A program made the translations under genes and the position numbers. A DNA stretch of 64,000 bases from Candidatus Sulfotelmatobacter sp. (GTDB taxonomy: Bacteria; Eisenbacteria; RBG-16-71-46), in assembly GCA_035498555.1 (NCBI GenBank), contig DATKAB010000045.1:1-64000 (forward strand). The letters are read 5' to 3'. Positions 34,793 through 44,102 of this stretch are shown here, piece after piece. Numbering within the stretch: the stretch's first letter is position 1; each line of letters starts with the position of its first letter. Below the pieces are notes generated by a model, which saw only the letters and a list, made by a program, of their open reading frames with translations, had not been told where the DNA came from and did not search any database.

Positions 34793-35748
34793 GGCGAAGC
34801 CGCAGAGCCGCGTGGCGGTGGTGGCCGGCGCTGATCGCCATGGTCGCGCTGGTCATTCCGGCTCGAGCCGAGGAGTACATCCTCGGTCCGGAGGACGTGG
34901 TGCAGGTTTCGGTCTGGCTCCATCCGGAGCTCGACAAGACCCTGCCGGTGGGCGCCGATGGCAACATCACCTTCGCCCCGATCGGCCAGGTGAAGGCGGG
35001 TGGGCTGACCGCCAAGCAGCTGGGAGACCGGCTGGCGGACCGCCTCTCGAGCTACCTGCGCCAGACCACCACCTGCACGGTGACCATCACCCAGTTCCTG
35101 AGCCGCAGCGTGTACGTGGTGGGGGCGGTCAACCGACCGGGCCGCTATGGATTCGAGACCATGCCCGGGCTGGTGGACCTGCTCAGCCAGGCGGGCGGGG
35201 CGGTCGCCGGAGCGGATCTTTCGCGGGTGCAGATCCTCCGCCGCGAGGGCGAGTCCCGTCGCGTCATCAACGCGGACGTGGCCACCGCGCTGCAGAGCGG
35301 GATCGGGACCGACCTTCCGGAGCTGAAGCCCGGCGACACGGTGGTGGTCAACACCTCGGGCGGGGGCGCCTACTCGGGCGGCCCGGGCGACGCGATCTCG
35401 ATCATGGGCGAGGTGATGAAGCCCGGACTCTATCCGGCCGGCTCGGGCCTCGATCTGTGGGTGCTGATGGCGCAGGCGGGCGGATTCACTCCCAACGCCA
35501 ATCTGAAGAAGGTCCGCATCATCACCCAGGCCGACCAGGGCTCCCAGGTGAGGGTGTACGATCTCGACACCGCGGCGTGGATTTCGGGCGGGAAACCGGT
35601 GCTGGTCAAGCCCGGCGAGGTCGTGTTCGTGACCTCCAGGCACACCAATCCGATCTGGGCGGCGTTCGTCACCATTCTCCCGATCACGCTCAACATCCTC
35701 AACGTCGCGCTGGCCGTCGAGCTGCTGAACGGAAACGTGCATCGATGA
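34789..35748 (+). CDS. Polysaccharide export protein (Wza/EpsA-like)
   Basis: 319 residues with an N-terminal signal peptide (MVALVIPARA), without a lipobox. The poly-export domain begins with YILGPEDVVQVSVWLHPEL and is followed by two SLBB domains (SVYVVGAVNRPGRY and ISIMGEVMKPGLYPAG). Such proteins form the outer-membrane channel for capsule or exopolysaccharide. The C-terminal hydrophobic stretch (FVTILPITLNILNVALAV) could be the membrane-crossing helix, as in Wza. Start and stop overlap the neighbours by four bases on both sides. It works with the Wzz/BY-kinase encoded next. Confidence 0.93.
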   Translation: MRRSRRAAWRWWPALIAMVALVIPARAEEYILGPEDVVQVSVWLHPELDKTLPVGADGNITFAPIGQVKAGGLTAKQLGDRLADRLSSYLRQTTTCTVTITQFLSRSVYVVGAVNRPGRYGFETMPGLVDLLSQAGGAVAGADLSRVQILRREGESRRVINADVATALQSGIGTDLPELKPGDTVVVNTSGGGAYSGGPGDAISIMGEVMKPGLYPAGSGLDLWVLMAQAGGFTPNANLKKVRIITQADQGSQVRVYDLDTAAWISGGKPVLVKPGEVVFVTSRHTNPIWAAFVTILPITLNILNVALAVELLNGNVHR

Positions 35749-38000
35749 CGAACGAAGCCGCACCCGCCTCGAGATCGAGCTTTGACTACCACGAGCTGCT
35801 GCGAGTGGCGTCGCGCCGCCGCTGGCTGCTGGTCATTCCGTGGGTCGCGGCGCTCGGTCTCGGAATCGCCGCGGCCTTCCTGCTCAAACCCGTGTACTTC
35901 AGCTCGACCACCATGCTGCTCGAGAAGGCGACCCAGCTGTCGGGGCCGCTCGGCGGCATGGTCGGGGGCGGCGACAATTCCGACCAGCAGGCCGAGGTGA
36001 TGCGTGACGAGGTGCAGAGCAGCCTGTTCCTGCGCAGCGTCATCACCGCCGCCGGCCTGAAGAGCGATCCGGCGACGAGAGCGTGGGCGCTCAAACAGGG
36101 TGGACACATTCCCGGCGCCTCGGAGGACGAATCGATCGAATCGTTCCTGATCGATTACCTGCGGGAAGCCATCACCATTCGCCGCCAGCGTGGGAACATC
36201 TTCGTCGTGACGGTCGGTGACTACAGCGCCCCGCGCGCCCGCAAGCTGGCCGAGGGAGTCGCCGATCAGTTCGTGCTGTCCTCCAAGGCGGCGCAGCTCG
36301 AGGCGGTGCGCGCCACTCAGGAGTTCAGCGTCGAGCAGCAGCAGATCTATCGTCGGCGGCTCGACGAGGCCGAGTCGAAGCTCGAGGCCGCGCGTCGCGC
36401 GAACGTGGCCACCACGCTCACCGGCGGCGTCGTCACGGCATCGAATCTCCAGCTCGCCCGCTCGCTGCTCGACCAGGCCAATTCCGAGGTCGATGAGCAG
36501 AAGCAGCTGGCCGCGCGCCTGAAGGGGCAGTTCCCGAGCGAGATTCGGGAGAACGACCCGGCCCAGCTCTCGAGCGCCAATGCCACGCGGCTGGTCGCGC
36601 AGATCGCCTCACTCGAGAGGCAGCTGGCGACGGTGCAGCTCGGCCCCACCTCGGACGGCGGCGCCTCGGCGCGGCTCGACATCAGCCGCAAGGTCGCCGA
36701 GCTCGAGACCGAGCTCACCAACAACGCCGCGCGCGCGCTGCCCACGCTCGGGCCGGACTCGCGCGATCTGCTGGTCCGTTATCGCCTCGCCCAGGGCGAC
36801 GTCGAGGCGCGACAGTCGCGTCGCGACTTTCTGAAGGACGAGATCGACACCTACGAGAAACGCACGGTCTCTGGACCCGATCAGGACCTGGCGATCGCGC
36901 ACCTGCAGGAGGAGGCCGACAACGCGCGCGCGCTCTACAACTCGTTCCTGCAGCAGTCGGCGGCGGCGCAGATCTCGGAGGCGTTCCAGAACGCCAAGGT
37001 CAGCGGCCATTTCGAGGTGCTGGAGCCGGCCAACCTGCCGCGCACTCCGGGCAAGCCGAATCGTCCGGTACTGATCCTCCTCTCGTTCCTGGTCGGCGGC
37101 CTGATCGGCGTGGGCTCGATCCTGTTCGTCGAGCAGCACGACCAGTCCATGAAGAACGCCGAGGAAGTGGAGAGCCTGCTGGGTCTGCCGGTGGTGGGCG
37201 CGATCCCCCGGGTCGAGGAGCTGCAGCGCTCCTCGCGGCGTTCGCGCGGCACTCCGGCGACGCCCGGCGTCGCTCCGGCCACGCCGGCGCGCGATCGCGG
37301 ATTGCTGCATCGTCTCAAGGTCGAGAGTCCACTCGGCCTGGAGTTCCGCCGCATCTATCTCAATCTGGCGCGCACGCGCGGCCGATCGCTGCCGCGCACC
37401 ATCGCGGTGACCAGCGCGACGCGCGGCGAGGGCAAGACCACCAGCACGGCGTGCCTGGCGCTGACTCTGGCCCGCGAGCTGCGCGAGAAGATCCTGCTCG
37501 TGGACTTCGATCTGCGGAGCCCCTCGCTCCATCGCGCTCTCGGCCTGCCGGGCGCGAGCTGGGGGCTGGCGCAGATGCTCCAGCATCGGAATTTCGACGA
37601 GCGATTCATCCGCGCCACCGTGCAGCCGGGGCTCGACTTCCTCCCGGCCGGACGTAGCGAGCGGCCGGCCTCGGAGCTGATCGACACCGCCAGCGTCGAA
37701 TGGTTCCTCGAGGAGGCGAGCTCGCGCTATCCGCTGGTGCTGATCGACGCGGCGCCGAATCTCGCCGTGCCCGACGCGCTGATCCTCGGCCGCGCGGTGG
37801 AAGGCGTGCTGTACGTGATCAAGGCCGGCAGCACGGTGCGCAAGGCGGCCGAGTACGGTGTCAAGGTTCAGCGCGAGGCGCGGGAAAACCTGCTCGGCGT
37901 CCTGCTCAACGACGTGGGCGAGATCCTGCCGCAGTACTACGGCTATCGCGCCAACACCTACGGGTATTCCTCCGAGGCCGCGGGCGGCGGAGATCACTAG
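35745..38000 (+). CDS. Polysaccharide co-polymerase with tyrosine autokinase domain (Wzz + BY-kinase)
   Basis: 751 residues. The Wzz part has an N-terminal membrane helix (WLLVIPWVAALGLGIAAAFLL), a long coiled-coil periplasmic region and a second helix near residue 445 (ILLSFLVGGLIGVGSILFV). The C-terminal cytoplasmic domain is a bacterial tyrosine kinase with Walker A RGEGKTTS (Lys564) and Walker A' LLVDFDLR. The tail has a Tyr cluster (QYYGYRANTYGYS), the expected autophosphorylation site. It controls chain length and export of polysaccharide with the Wza-like protein. ATG 35745 overlaps the previous stop; an in-frame extension to 34812 is only the shadow of the upstream gene. Confidence 0.94.
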   Translation: MTNEAAPASRSSFDYHELLRVASRRRWLLVIPWVAALGLGIAAAFLLKPVYFSSTTMLLEKATQLSGPLGGMVGGGDNSDQQAEVMRDEVQSSLFLRSVITAAGLKSDPATRAWALKQGGHIPGASEDESIESFLIDYLREAITIRRQRGNIFVVTVGDYSAPRARKLAEGVADQFVLSSKAAQLEAVRATQEFSVEQQQIYRRRLDEAESKLEAARRANVATTLTGGVVTASNLQLARSLLDQANSEVDEQKQLAARLKGQFPSEIRENDPAQLSSANATRLVAQIASLERQLATVQLGPTSDGGASARLDISRKVAELETELTNNAARALPTLGPDSRDLLVRYRLAQGDVEARQSRRDFLKDEIDTYEKRTVSGPDQDLAIAHLQEEADNARALYNSFLQQSAAAQISEAFQNAKVSGHFEVLEPANLPRTPGKPNRPVLILLSFLVGGLIGVGSILFVEQHDQSMKNAEEVESLLGLPVVGAIPRVEELQRSSRRSRGTPATPGVAPATPARDRGLLHRLKVESPLGLEFRRIYLNLARTRGRSLPRTIAVTSATRGEGKTTSTACLALTLARELREKILLVDFDLRSPSLHRALGLPGASWGLAQMLQHRNFDERFIRATVQPGLDFLPAGRSERPASELIDTASVEWFLEEASSRYPLVLIDAAPNLAVPDALILGRAVEGVLYVIKAGSTVRKAAEYGVKVQREARENLLGVLLNDVGEILPQYYGYRANTYGYSSEAAGGGDH

Positions 38001-38079
38001 GCGGCGGGCCCGCCCGCCGGTCCCGAGCGCGGGCGTGGCGCTTTCAGGCAGAGACTAGTCGCTTCGGAGGATCCGCGAC

Positions 38080-39660
38080 GTGCGAAGCATCCGCGTCCTG
38101 CGAAACGTCGTCACCAACTACCTGCGCCTGCTCCTCGGCGGCCTGATGGGCTTCCTCATCACGCCGGTGATGGTGCATCTGCTGGGCGATCGCGACTACG
38201 GGCTGTGGATCACGGTCTTCTCGTTCACGGGCTACTTCGGCCTGATCGATCAGGGCATCCGGCCGTCGCTGGTGCGCTACGTCTCGCGCGACCACGCCCG
38301 CGGCGACCGCGAGGCGTTGGAGCGGACCATCAGCAGCGCGCTCGGGCTGTTCTCGATCGCCGGCGTGCTGACGCTGCTGGTCACGGTGGTGGTGGCGAGC
38401 GAGTTCCACCGCTGGTTCTCGGTGAGCGCGATCCCGGGGCGAGAGCTGTTCGAGGTCGTGATGATCGCCGGGGGATCGGTGGCACTCGGATTCCCGCTCG
38501 GCGTGTTCGGCGCCGTGCTTTCAGGGCTTCAGCGCTATGACCTCGGCAACGCGATCGGCATGGGCATCGCGGTCCTGCGCGCGCTGGTGTTCGTCACGGT
38601 GCTGCGCATGGGCGGCGGCCTGGTGCAGCTGGCATGGGCGTCGCTGATCATGAACCTGCTGGGTCACGCGCTCTCGATGGCGCTGGCGCTCCGGCTGCTG
38701 CCCGGTCTTCATCTGGGCCCGAGCCGGGTGGACCGCGCGACCTTGCGCGTGATCGGCGCCTACAGCGGGGTGGCGTTCGTCGGCGCGCTGGCCTCGAGCA
38801 TCGCCTTCCAGACCGACGCGCTGGTGATCACCGCCTTCCTCAGCGCCGCGGCGGTGACGCCGTTCGCGCTCGCTGCCGGCCTGGTCGAGAACGTGCGCTC
38901 GATGGTCTACTCGGCCACGTTCGTGCTGTCGCCCACCGCCAGCGAGATGGAGACCCGCGGGGAGACTACCCAGCTCCACGCCATGCTGCTCGCCGGCGCC
39001 AAGTACTCGGTGCTGCTGAGCTGGCCGGTGCTGTTCGGACTCCTGATCTTCGGCGAGAACTTCCTGGTCACCTGGGTGGGGCCGAAGTACGCCACCGCGC
39101 ATTCCTGGCTGCGATTGTTCACCGCGCACGGCCCGCAGGCCTCGGCCGGGCAGGTCCTGGCGATCCTGACGCTGCCGACGCTGCTGTCGCTGCCGCAATC
39201 CACGGCTTCGGCGTTGCTGTTCGGGGTGAGCCGGCACCATGGCGTGGTGGCGCTCTCGCTCGCCAACGCGCTCGTCAACCTCGGGCTGTCGCTGTGGTGG
39301 GTGCATCCCTGGGGCCTGGCCGGCGTCGCGCTCGGGACGGCGGTGCCGCTCGCGCTGCTCTCGGGAGTCGCGACCGCGGTGTACGCGTGCCGCGAGCTGG
39401 GACTCTCGGTGGCACGCTACCTCTGGGAGGGCATGGGGCGAGCCGGGATCGCGAGCCTCGCGTTCCTCCTGCCGGCCGCCGCGGTCAACGCGCTGTGGCA
39501 TCCGATGGGGTGGATTCCTCTCGCGCTGTCGGGCGGAGGCTGCTGGCTGGTGTTCGCGGCGTGCGCCTGGTGGGGGGTGGTGGATCCGCCCGAACGTGCG
39601 CGCTGGGGGCGCATGCTCTCGGGTCTGATCGGACGGGCGCCGGTGGCGGGAGGCGCATGA
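38080..39660 (+). CDS. Polysaccharide flippase (Wzx/MATE-like)
   Basis: 526 residues with about 12-14 hydrophobic helices. The start VTNYLRLLLGGLMGFLITPVMVHLLGDRDYGLW is typical of the polysaccharide transporter family that flips lipid-linked repeat units across the inner membrane. It starts at GTG with GGAGG nine bases upstream, after a 79-base gap from the kinase gene, so it may begin a new translational unit. Its stop overlaps the next gene by four bases. Together with a polymerase-like protein (41656) and Wzz it indicates a Wzx/Wzy-dependent pathway. Confidence 0.9.
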   Translation: MRSIRVLRNVVTNYLRLLLGGLMGFLITPVMVHLLGDRDYGLWITVFSFTGYFGLIDQGIRPSLVRYVSRDHARGDREALERTISSALGLFSIAGVLTLLVTVVVASEFHRWFSVSAIPGRELFEVVMIAGGSVALGFPLGVFGAVLSGLQRYDLGNAIGMGIAVLRALVFVTVLRMGGGLVQLAWASLIMNLLGHALSMALALRLLPGLHLGPSRVDRATLRVIGAYSGVAFVGALASSIAFQTDALVITAFLSAAAVTPFALAAGLVENVRSMVYSATFVLSPTASEMETRGETTQLHAMLLAGAKYSVLLSWPVLFGLLIFGENFLVTWVGPKYATAHSWLRLFTAHGPQASAGQVLAILTLPTLLSLPQSTASALLFGVSRHHGVVALSLANALVNLGLSLWWVHPWGLAGVALGTAVPLALLSGVATAVYACRELGLSVARYLWEGMGRAGIASLAFLLPAAAVNALWHPMGWIPLALSGGGCWLVFAACAWWGVVDPPERARWGRMLSGLIGRAPVAGGA

Positions 39661-40649
39661 TGCGGGTCAGTGTGCTGCTCAGCGCCTGGAACGCCGAATG
39701 GTGCATCGAGCGTTCGCTCGACAGCGTATTCGCGCAGACGCGCGCCGCCGACGAAGTGGTGGTGGCCGACGACGGCTCCGAGGACGGCACCGTCGCATTG
39801 ATCGAGCGCCGTTATGGCACGCGCGTGCGTGTACTGAGACTCCCGCATCGCGGGCTGACCCCCAGCCGCCGTGCTTCGTTCGAGGCCGCGACCGGCGACT
39901 GGCTGGCCGTGCTCGACGCCGACGACTGGTGGGAGCCCGCGAAGCTCGCGCGACAGGTGGCGTTCCTGGAGGCCCACCCGGAGCTCCGCTGGTGCGGGAC
40001 CGACGGCGTCTACGTCTCGGCCGAAGGCGTGATCCGCGACTCGTGGTTCTCGGACTATTTCCATCCGGTGCACGAGCTGCACGGCGATCTGCTGCCGCTG
40101 CTGATCGAGCGCTGTTTTCCGCTGGTGAGCAGCATGCTGATCGAGCGGGAGGCCTACGCGGCGTCGGGTGGGTACGATCTCGCGATTCCCTATTCGCAGG
40201 ACTACGCGCTGTGGCTCAAGCTGGCCTCGCGCCATCCGGGGGGCATGCTGGCGGAGCCGCTGATCCACTACTGGTCGAGTGCCGGTCAACTCTCGCGGCG
40301 GCTCGAGCCCCGTTATCGCGACGATCTCGCGCTGATGCGGCGCGTGGCGAACGGCGAGTTCCGGCGCGATCCCGGGCTGCAGCGGCGGGGCGCCGAACGC
40401 GCCGCGGCGATCGCGTTCGACCTCGCCATCGTCTGCCTGCGTGATGGGCGCGTGGACGAGGCTCGCGCGCTGCTCGCCGACGCGCGCCGCCACGGTCCGT
40501 TGCGGCGGCGGGTGCTGGCGTGGGGTGGCAGCCTCGCGCCTCGAGCCGCGCTCCGGCCGCTGATGCGATCGGGGCTGCTCAAGCGCGCGGTGGGAGGGGC
40601 GCGTGCCGGCTCGCCCCGCATCGCCAACTCGCCCGAGGCGGCGCCGTGA
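39657..40649 (+). CDS. Glycosyltransferase family 2
   Basis: 330-residue GT-A fold glycosyltransferase, predicted to add a sugar to the lipid-linked repeat unit. The N-terminal SVLLSAWNAEWCIERSLDSV and VVVADDGSEDGT form the nucleotide-sugar site, and LDADDWW near residue 85 holds the metal-binding DxD. The sequence GYDLAIPYSQDYALWLKLA holds a probable catalytic Asp. ATG 39657 overlaps the flippase stop; a second ATG follows immediately. The C-terminal third is helical and poorly conserved. Donor and acceptor unknown. Confidence 0.9.
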   Translation: MMRVSVLLSAWNAEWCIERSLDSVFAQTRAADEVVVADDGSEDGTVALIERRYGTRVRVLRLPHRGLTPSRRASFEAATGDWLAVLDADDWWEPAKLARQVAFLEAHPELRWCGTDGVYVSAEGVIRDSWFSDYFHPVHELHGDLLPLLIERCFPLVSSMLIEREAYAASGGYDLAIPYSQDYALWLKLASRHPGGMLAEPLIHYWSSAGQLSRRLEPRYRDDLALMRRVANGEFRRDPGLQRRGAERAAAIAFDLAIVCLRDGRVDEARALLADARRHGPLRRRVLAWGGSLAPRAALRPLMRSGLLKRAVGGARAGSPRIANSPEAAP

Positions 40650-41659
40650 GCGCGCCGCTCGAATTCGCGGTGGCGATTCCGGCGCACGACGGGCTGCCGG
40701 ACGTGCTCGAGGCGGTCGAATCCGCGCTGGCGCAGAAGCTCCCGCCGCGCGAGATCGTGGTGATCGACGACGCCTCGAGCGACGGCACCGGCGCGGCGAT
40801 CGAGGCACGCTTCGGTTCGCGCGTGCGCGTGGCGCGGCGCGAGCTGGGAAGCGCGGCTGCCGCCCGCAATGCCGCCTGGCGCGAAAGTCGGGCGCCATGG
40901 GTCGCGTTCCTCGACGCCGACGACCTCTGGTATCCGGACAAGCTCGCGGTTGCCGCCGAACACCTGGGCGCCGTGCCCGAAGCCGCCTGGTTTTTCAGCG
41001 ACGGCGCGTTCCGCACGCTCGAGGGGGCGTTGCATCCTTCCTGGCTCTCGATGTGGGCGGATCTCGAGGACGACTACGTCGGACGACCGGTCGCCGCGCT
41101 GATCGAGGTGAACTTCATCCTCACCTCGTCGGTGGTGGTGAAGCGCGAGCTGCTCGAGGCCACCGGCGGGTTCGACACGCACCTGAGCCACGCCGAGGAC
41201 CTCGATCTCTGGATTCGCCTTGCGCGGCGTGCGACGGTCGCGGCCAGCGCTCGCTCGCTGGTGCGCTACCAGCATCGCGCTGGCGGGCTGACGCGCCAGC
41301 TCGGCGCCCGACTGATGGGAGACGTCACCCTGTTCTCGCGCCTTGCGGAAGACCGCGAGCTCGCACCCGGGCTGCGCCGGCGCGCGCGCCATCGCGCGGC
41401 GCTCGCGCGCTACAAGCTGGCGGTGGCGGCCCTGCGCGAAGGCCAGCCGGCCGCGGCGCGCGGCCATCTTTCCGGCGCGTGGCTGTTCCCCGAGCGGGCG
41501 CTGCCGGTGTCGCTGCTGGCCATGGCCAGCCTGCTTCCGCCGTCGCTGCTGGGTCGGCTCAGACGACAGACCTGGGCGACGCGCCCGGTGGTGGCTCCCA
41601 TGGGCCGGCAGCGACGCGTGGCTCTGCGCAGCGCGGCCGCGGAAGGGGTGAAGTCGTGA
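40646..41659 (+). CDS. Glycosyltransferase family 2
   Basis: 337 residues from GTG 40646, which overlaps the previous stop (GTGA). GT-A fold: FAVAIPAHDGLPDVLEAVES, VVIDDASSDGT and LDADDLWYPDKL (DxD), then FDTHLSHAEDLDLWIRLA with the expected catalytic acid. It is similar to the neighbour at 39657 in layout but diverged, suggesting an old duplication with a different linkage. Longer in-frame starts lie inside the upstream gene and are not supported. Substrate unknown. Confidence 0.9.
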   Translation: MSAPLEFAVAIPAHDGLPDVLEAVESALAQKLPPREIVVIDDASSDGTGAAIEARFGSRVRVARRELGSAAAARNAAWRESRAPWVAFLDADDLWYPDKLAVAAEHLGAVPEAAWFFSDGAFRTLEGALHPSWLSMWADLEDDYVGRPVAALIEVNFILTSSVVVKRELLEATGGFDTHLSHAEDLDLWIRLARRATVAASARSLVRYQHRAGGLTRQLGARLMGDVTLFSRLAEDRELAPGLRRRARHRAALARYKLAVAALREGQPAAARGHLSGAWLFPERALPVSLLAMASLLPPSLLGRLRRQTWATRPVVAPMGRQRRVALRSAAAEGVKS

Positions 41660-43095
41660 GTGTCGAGCCTCGCGGGCGCCCGATCACGACCATCGAGCAG
41701 GCGCGCACCGACGCGCAGCGTCAGGCGCGCAGCTTCTCGAGCGTGATCGTGCTGATGGTGGGGATTGCGCTGGCGGTGCTGGTGGTCGGGGCCTACGTGT
41801 TCCTCGACTACCACCTGCAGCAGGATCCTCATCGGCTGGTGAAGCTCACGGTCGGCGGCTCGCTGCTGGCGTCCATTCTGCTGGTGCCGCACGTCGGGCT
41901 GTTCACCGTGCCGCTGCTCACCCCGTTCATCCTCTGGCTGCCGAAGATGCCGATTCCGGGCGTGAACACGCTCAACATCCTGATGGTCTCGGTGTTCTTC
42001 AGCTTCACCCTGCCCCGGGTGCTCCAGCACCAGCCGGTGTTCCGCAACGGCGCGGTCGGCTGGTGCCTGCTCGGCATCCTCGGGCTCGCCGGCATTTCCA
42101 TCTTCCGCGGCGAGGCCTATCCCACGGGGTACGAGTACGACGCCGGCAAGGCCGGCATCGAGCTGTTTCGAACCGCGATGTGCTTCAGCGTGTTCTTCAT
42201 CGCACTCGCCATGATCCGCGGTGATCGTCAGCGTCGATTGATGACCTGGGCGGTGGTGCTCGGCCTGATGGCCGAGGCGCTGATGACCATCAAGATGGGC
42301 CGCAACTTCCGCGGCCGTGCCAGCGGCTCGATCTCCCAGCCCAATGATCTGGGGGCGTTTCTGGCGATGTTCACGGCCTTCGCGGCCGCGGCGTTCTTCG
42401 GCTTCCGGCGGTGGTGGGCGAGGGGCATCGTGGCGCTGGCGGTGCTGTCCGGCTGCGCGGCCGAAGTGCTCACGGTGTCGCGCGGCGGCATCCTCGCGCT
42501 GGGGCTGGCGCTCGGCTACGTGGCGCTGCGGTCGTCGAGGGTGCTGAGCGTGCTGCTGCTGGTCGCGGTGATCAGCAGCCCGGCCTGGGCGCCCGACTTC
42601 CTCAAGGAGCGCGTGGTGGGAACGCGAGTGCAGAGCGAGGACTCGGACGAAGCCGAGCTGGAGAATTCGTCCGCCGAGCGCGTGGCGACCTGGAAGGCGA
42701 TCGGCGACCTGCTCGCCGACCACCCGATCGAAGGCGTGGGATTCACCGGATTGAACAACGTGCTGGCCATGATCAGCACCACTCAGGCACTCGACATCAA
42801 GGACTCGGCCCACAACAGCTACCTGCGCTTCCTCGGCGAGATGGGAATCGGCGGCCTCGCGCTGTTCCTGTGGACATTGTGGACCTGCTGGTCGCTGGGC
42901 GCGACCGGCATGCGGGTGGCCGGGGACCATTTCAGTCGCCAGCTCGCGCTTGGCCTGTGCGGCGCGACGCTGGCCATGGCGGTCTCCTGCATGTTCGGCG
43001 ACCGATTCTTTCCGGTCACGCTGGGCGGCAATTTCTGGGTGGCCGCTGCGCTGGTGACCGACGTCGTGGACGAGGCGAAGAAGAGGCCGGCATGA
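41656..43095 (+). CDS. O-antigen ligase/polymerase-like membrane protein (Wzy_C)
   Basis: 479 residues from GTG 41656 (GTGA overlap), with about 12 helices. The large periplasmic loop region contains VATWKAIGDLLADHPIEGVGF and DSAHNSYLRFLGEMGIGGL, the Wzy_C-type pattern of O-antigen ligases and polymerases in which the His/Asn-containing loop takes part in glycan transfer. In this locus it most probably polymerises the exopolysaccharide repeat (Wzy role). A ligase role is also possible. Confidence 0.87.
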   Translation: MSVEPRGRPITTIEQARTDAQRQARSFSSVIVLMVGIALAVLVVGAYVFLDYHLQQDPHRLVKLTVGGSLLASILLVPHVGLFTVPLLTPFILWLPKMPIPGVNTLNILMVSVFFSFTLPRVLQHQPVFRNGAVGWCLLGILGLAGISIFRGEAYPTGYEYDAGKAGIELFRTAMCFSVFFIALAMIRGDRQRRLMTWAVVLGLMAEALMTIKMGRNFRGRASGSISQPNDLGAFLAMFTAFAAAAFFGFRRWWARGIVALAVLSGCAAEVLTVSRGGILALGLALGYVALRSSRVLSVLLLVAVISSPAWAPDFLKERVVGTRVQSEDSDEAELENSSAERVATWKAIGDLLADHPIEGVGFTGLNNVLAMISTTQALDIKDSAHNSYLRFLGEMGIGGLALFLWTLWTCWSLGATGMRVAGDHFSRQLALGLCGATLAMAVSCMFGDRFFPVTLGGNFWVAAALVTDVVDEAKKRPA

Positions 43096-44102
43096 GCGGG
43101 CGGTTGCTACGCTGGCTTCTGAGCCTGTGGCCGCGCTCATCGCGGAGCGTGCCGAGGTTGACGATCGTGCGCCATCACCGCGTATACGACGACCATGAGC
43201 GGCCACTCTACCGGTTGGGGGTGAGCGCCTCGGTTCTCGAGTCACAGCTGCGCGCGCTGTCGGTTGCCGGCCTCGCGCCGCTCACGGTGAGCGAGGGCCT
43301 CGCGCGGCTCGCCGAGTCGCGCACCGGCCACTGGGTGGCGATGAGCTTCGACGACGGTTACGCCGATAACGTGTCGCGGGCGCTTCCGCTGCTGAAGGCC
43401 GCGGGAGCGCGAGCCACCTTCTATCTCACCGCGGGATGGATCGACGCTCGCCGGCCCGCCTGGTGGGACGAACTGGCGTACGCGCTCGAGCACGCGCGGG
43501 TTCCCGAGTGTCGCTGGACGTCCGATCAGGGGCGGGTCGTGTCGCTGCGGCTCGCGACTCCGCGGGACCGCGCCGATTCGTTGAGGAAGCTCTTGCCCGA
43601 AATGAGAGTGCCGACCGAGGCTCGCGCCCGATCACTCGAGCGCCTGCGCGAAGCCACGGCCGCCGCCGGCGAAGCGCCCTGCGAGTTCGCCGACTGGAGC
43701 GAGGCCGCGCGGCTGCTCGAAGCCGGCATGGAGATCGGCGCCCACACGCTCACCCATCCCCATCTGAGTCTGCTCGATCCGGCCGGGCAGCGACGCGAGA
43801 TCGAGGGCTCGATCCGCCTGATCGAATCGCGGCTCGGAAGCCCGCCGACCGGATTCGCATACCCGGGCGGCGATCTCGACGAGCGCTCGGTCGCGATCGT
43901 CCGCGACGCGCGGCTGGCACACGCGGTCACGACCTCGCGCGGCGACGTCACCCCGGGCGCGGATCGGCTGCGGCTCCCGCGCCGCGGGCTGTCGGAGGGC
44001 GCCTGCCTCGGACCCACCGGCGTCTTTTCGACGCGTCTCACGCTCGCCGAGGTGCGCGGGGCCTTTGACGGGCTGCGCTCTCGCGTGGAGGCTGCGGCAT
44101 GA
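43092..44102 (+). CDS. Polysaccharide deacetylase
   Basis: 336-residue CE4-type deacetylase. The NodB domain motifs are SFDDGYADN (metal Asp near residue 93) and HTLTHPHLS (the two metal His), with FAYPGGDLDE as motif 3. No signal peptide is evident; the N-terminus is basic with a short hydrophobic patch. Exosortase-linked loci often include such a deacetylase (the XrtA-associated type), so it may remove acetyl groups from the exopolysaccharide or a precursor. ATG 43092 overlaps the previous stop. Confidence 0.9.
   Translation: MSGRLLRWLLSLWPRSSRSVPRLTIVRHHRVYDDHERPLYRLGVSASVLESQLRALSVAGLAPLTVSEGLARLAESRTGHWVAMSFDDGYADNVSRALPLLKAAGARATFYLTAGWIDARRPAWWDELAYALEHARVPECRWTSDQGRVVSLRLATPRDRADSLRKLLPEMRVPTEARARSLERLREATAAAGEAPCEFADWSEAARLLEAGMEIGAHTLTHPHLSLLDPAGQRREIEGSIRLIESRLGSPPTGFAYPGGDLDERSVAIVRDARLAHAVTTSRGDVTPGADRLRLPRRGLSEGACLGPTGVFSTRLTLAEVRGAFDGLRSRVEAAA

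Noticed and set aside
34812-35744. N-terminal extension of the Wzz/BY-kinase frame
   Set aside because: This part is a +1 shadow of the polysaccharide export gene; the real start overlaps its stop at 35745.
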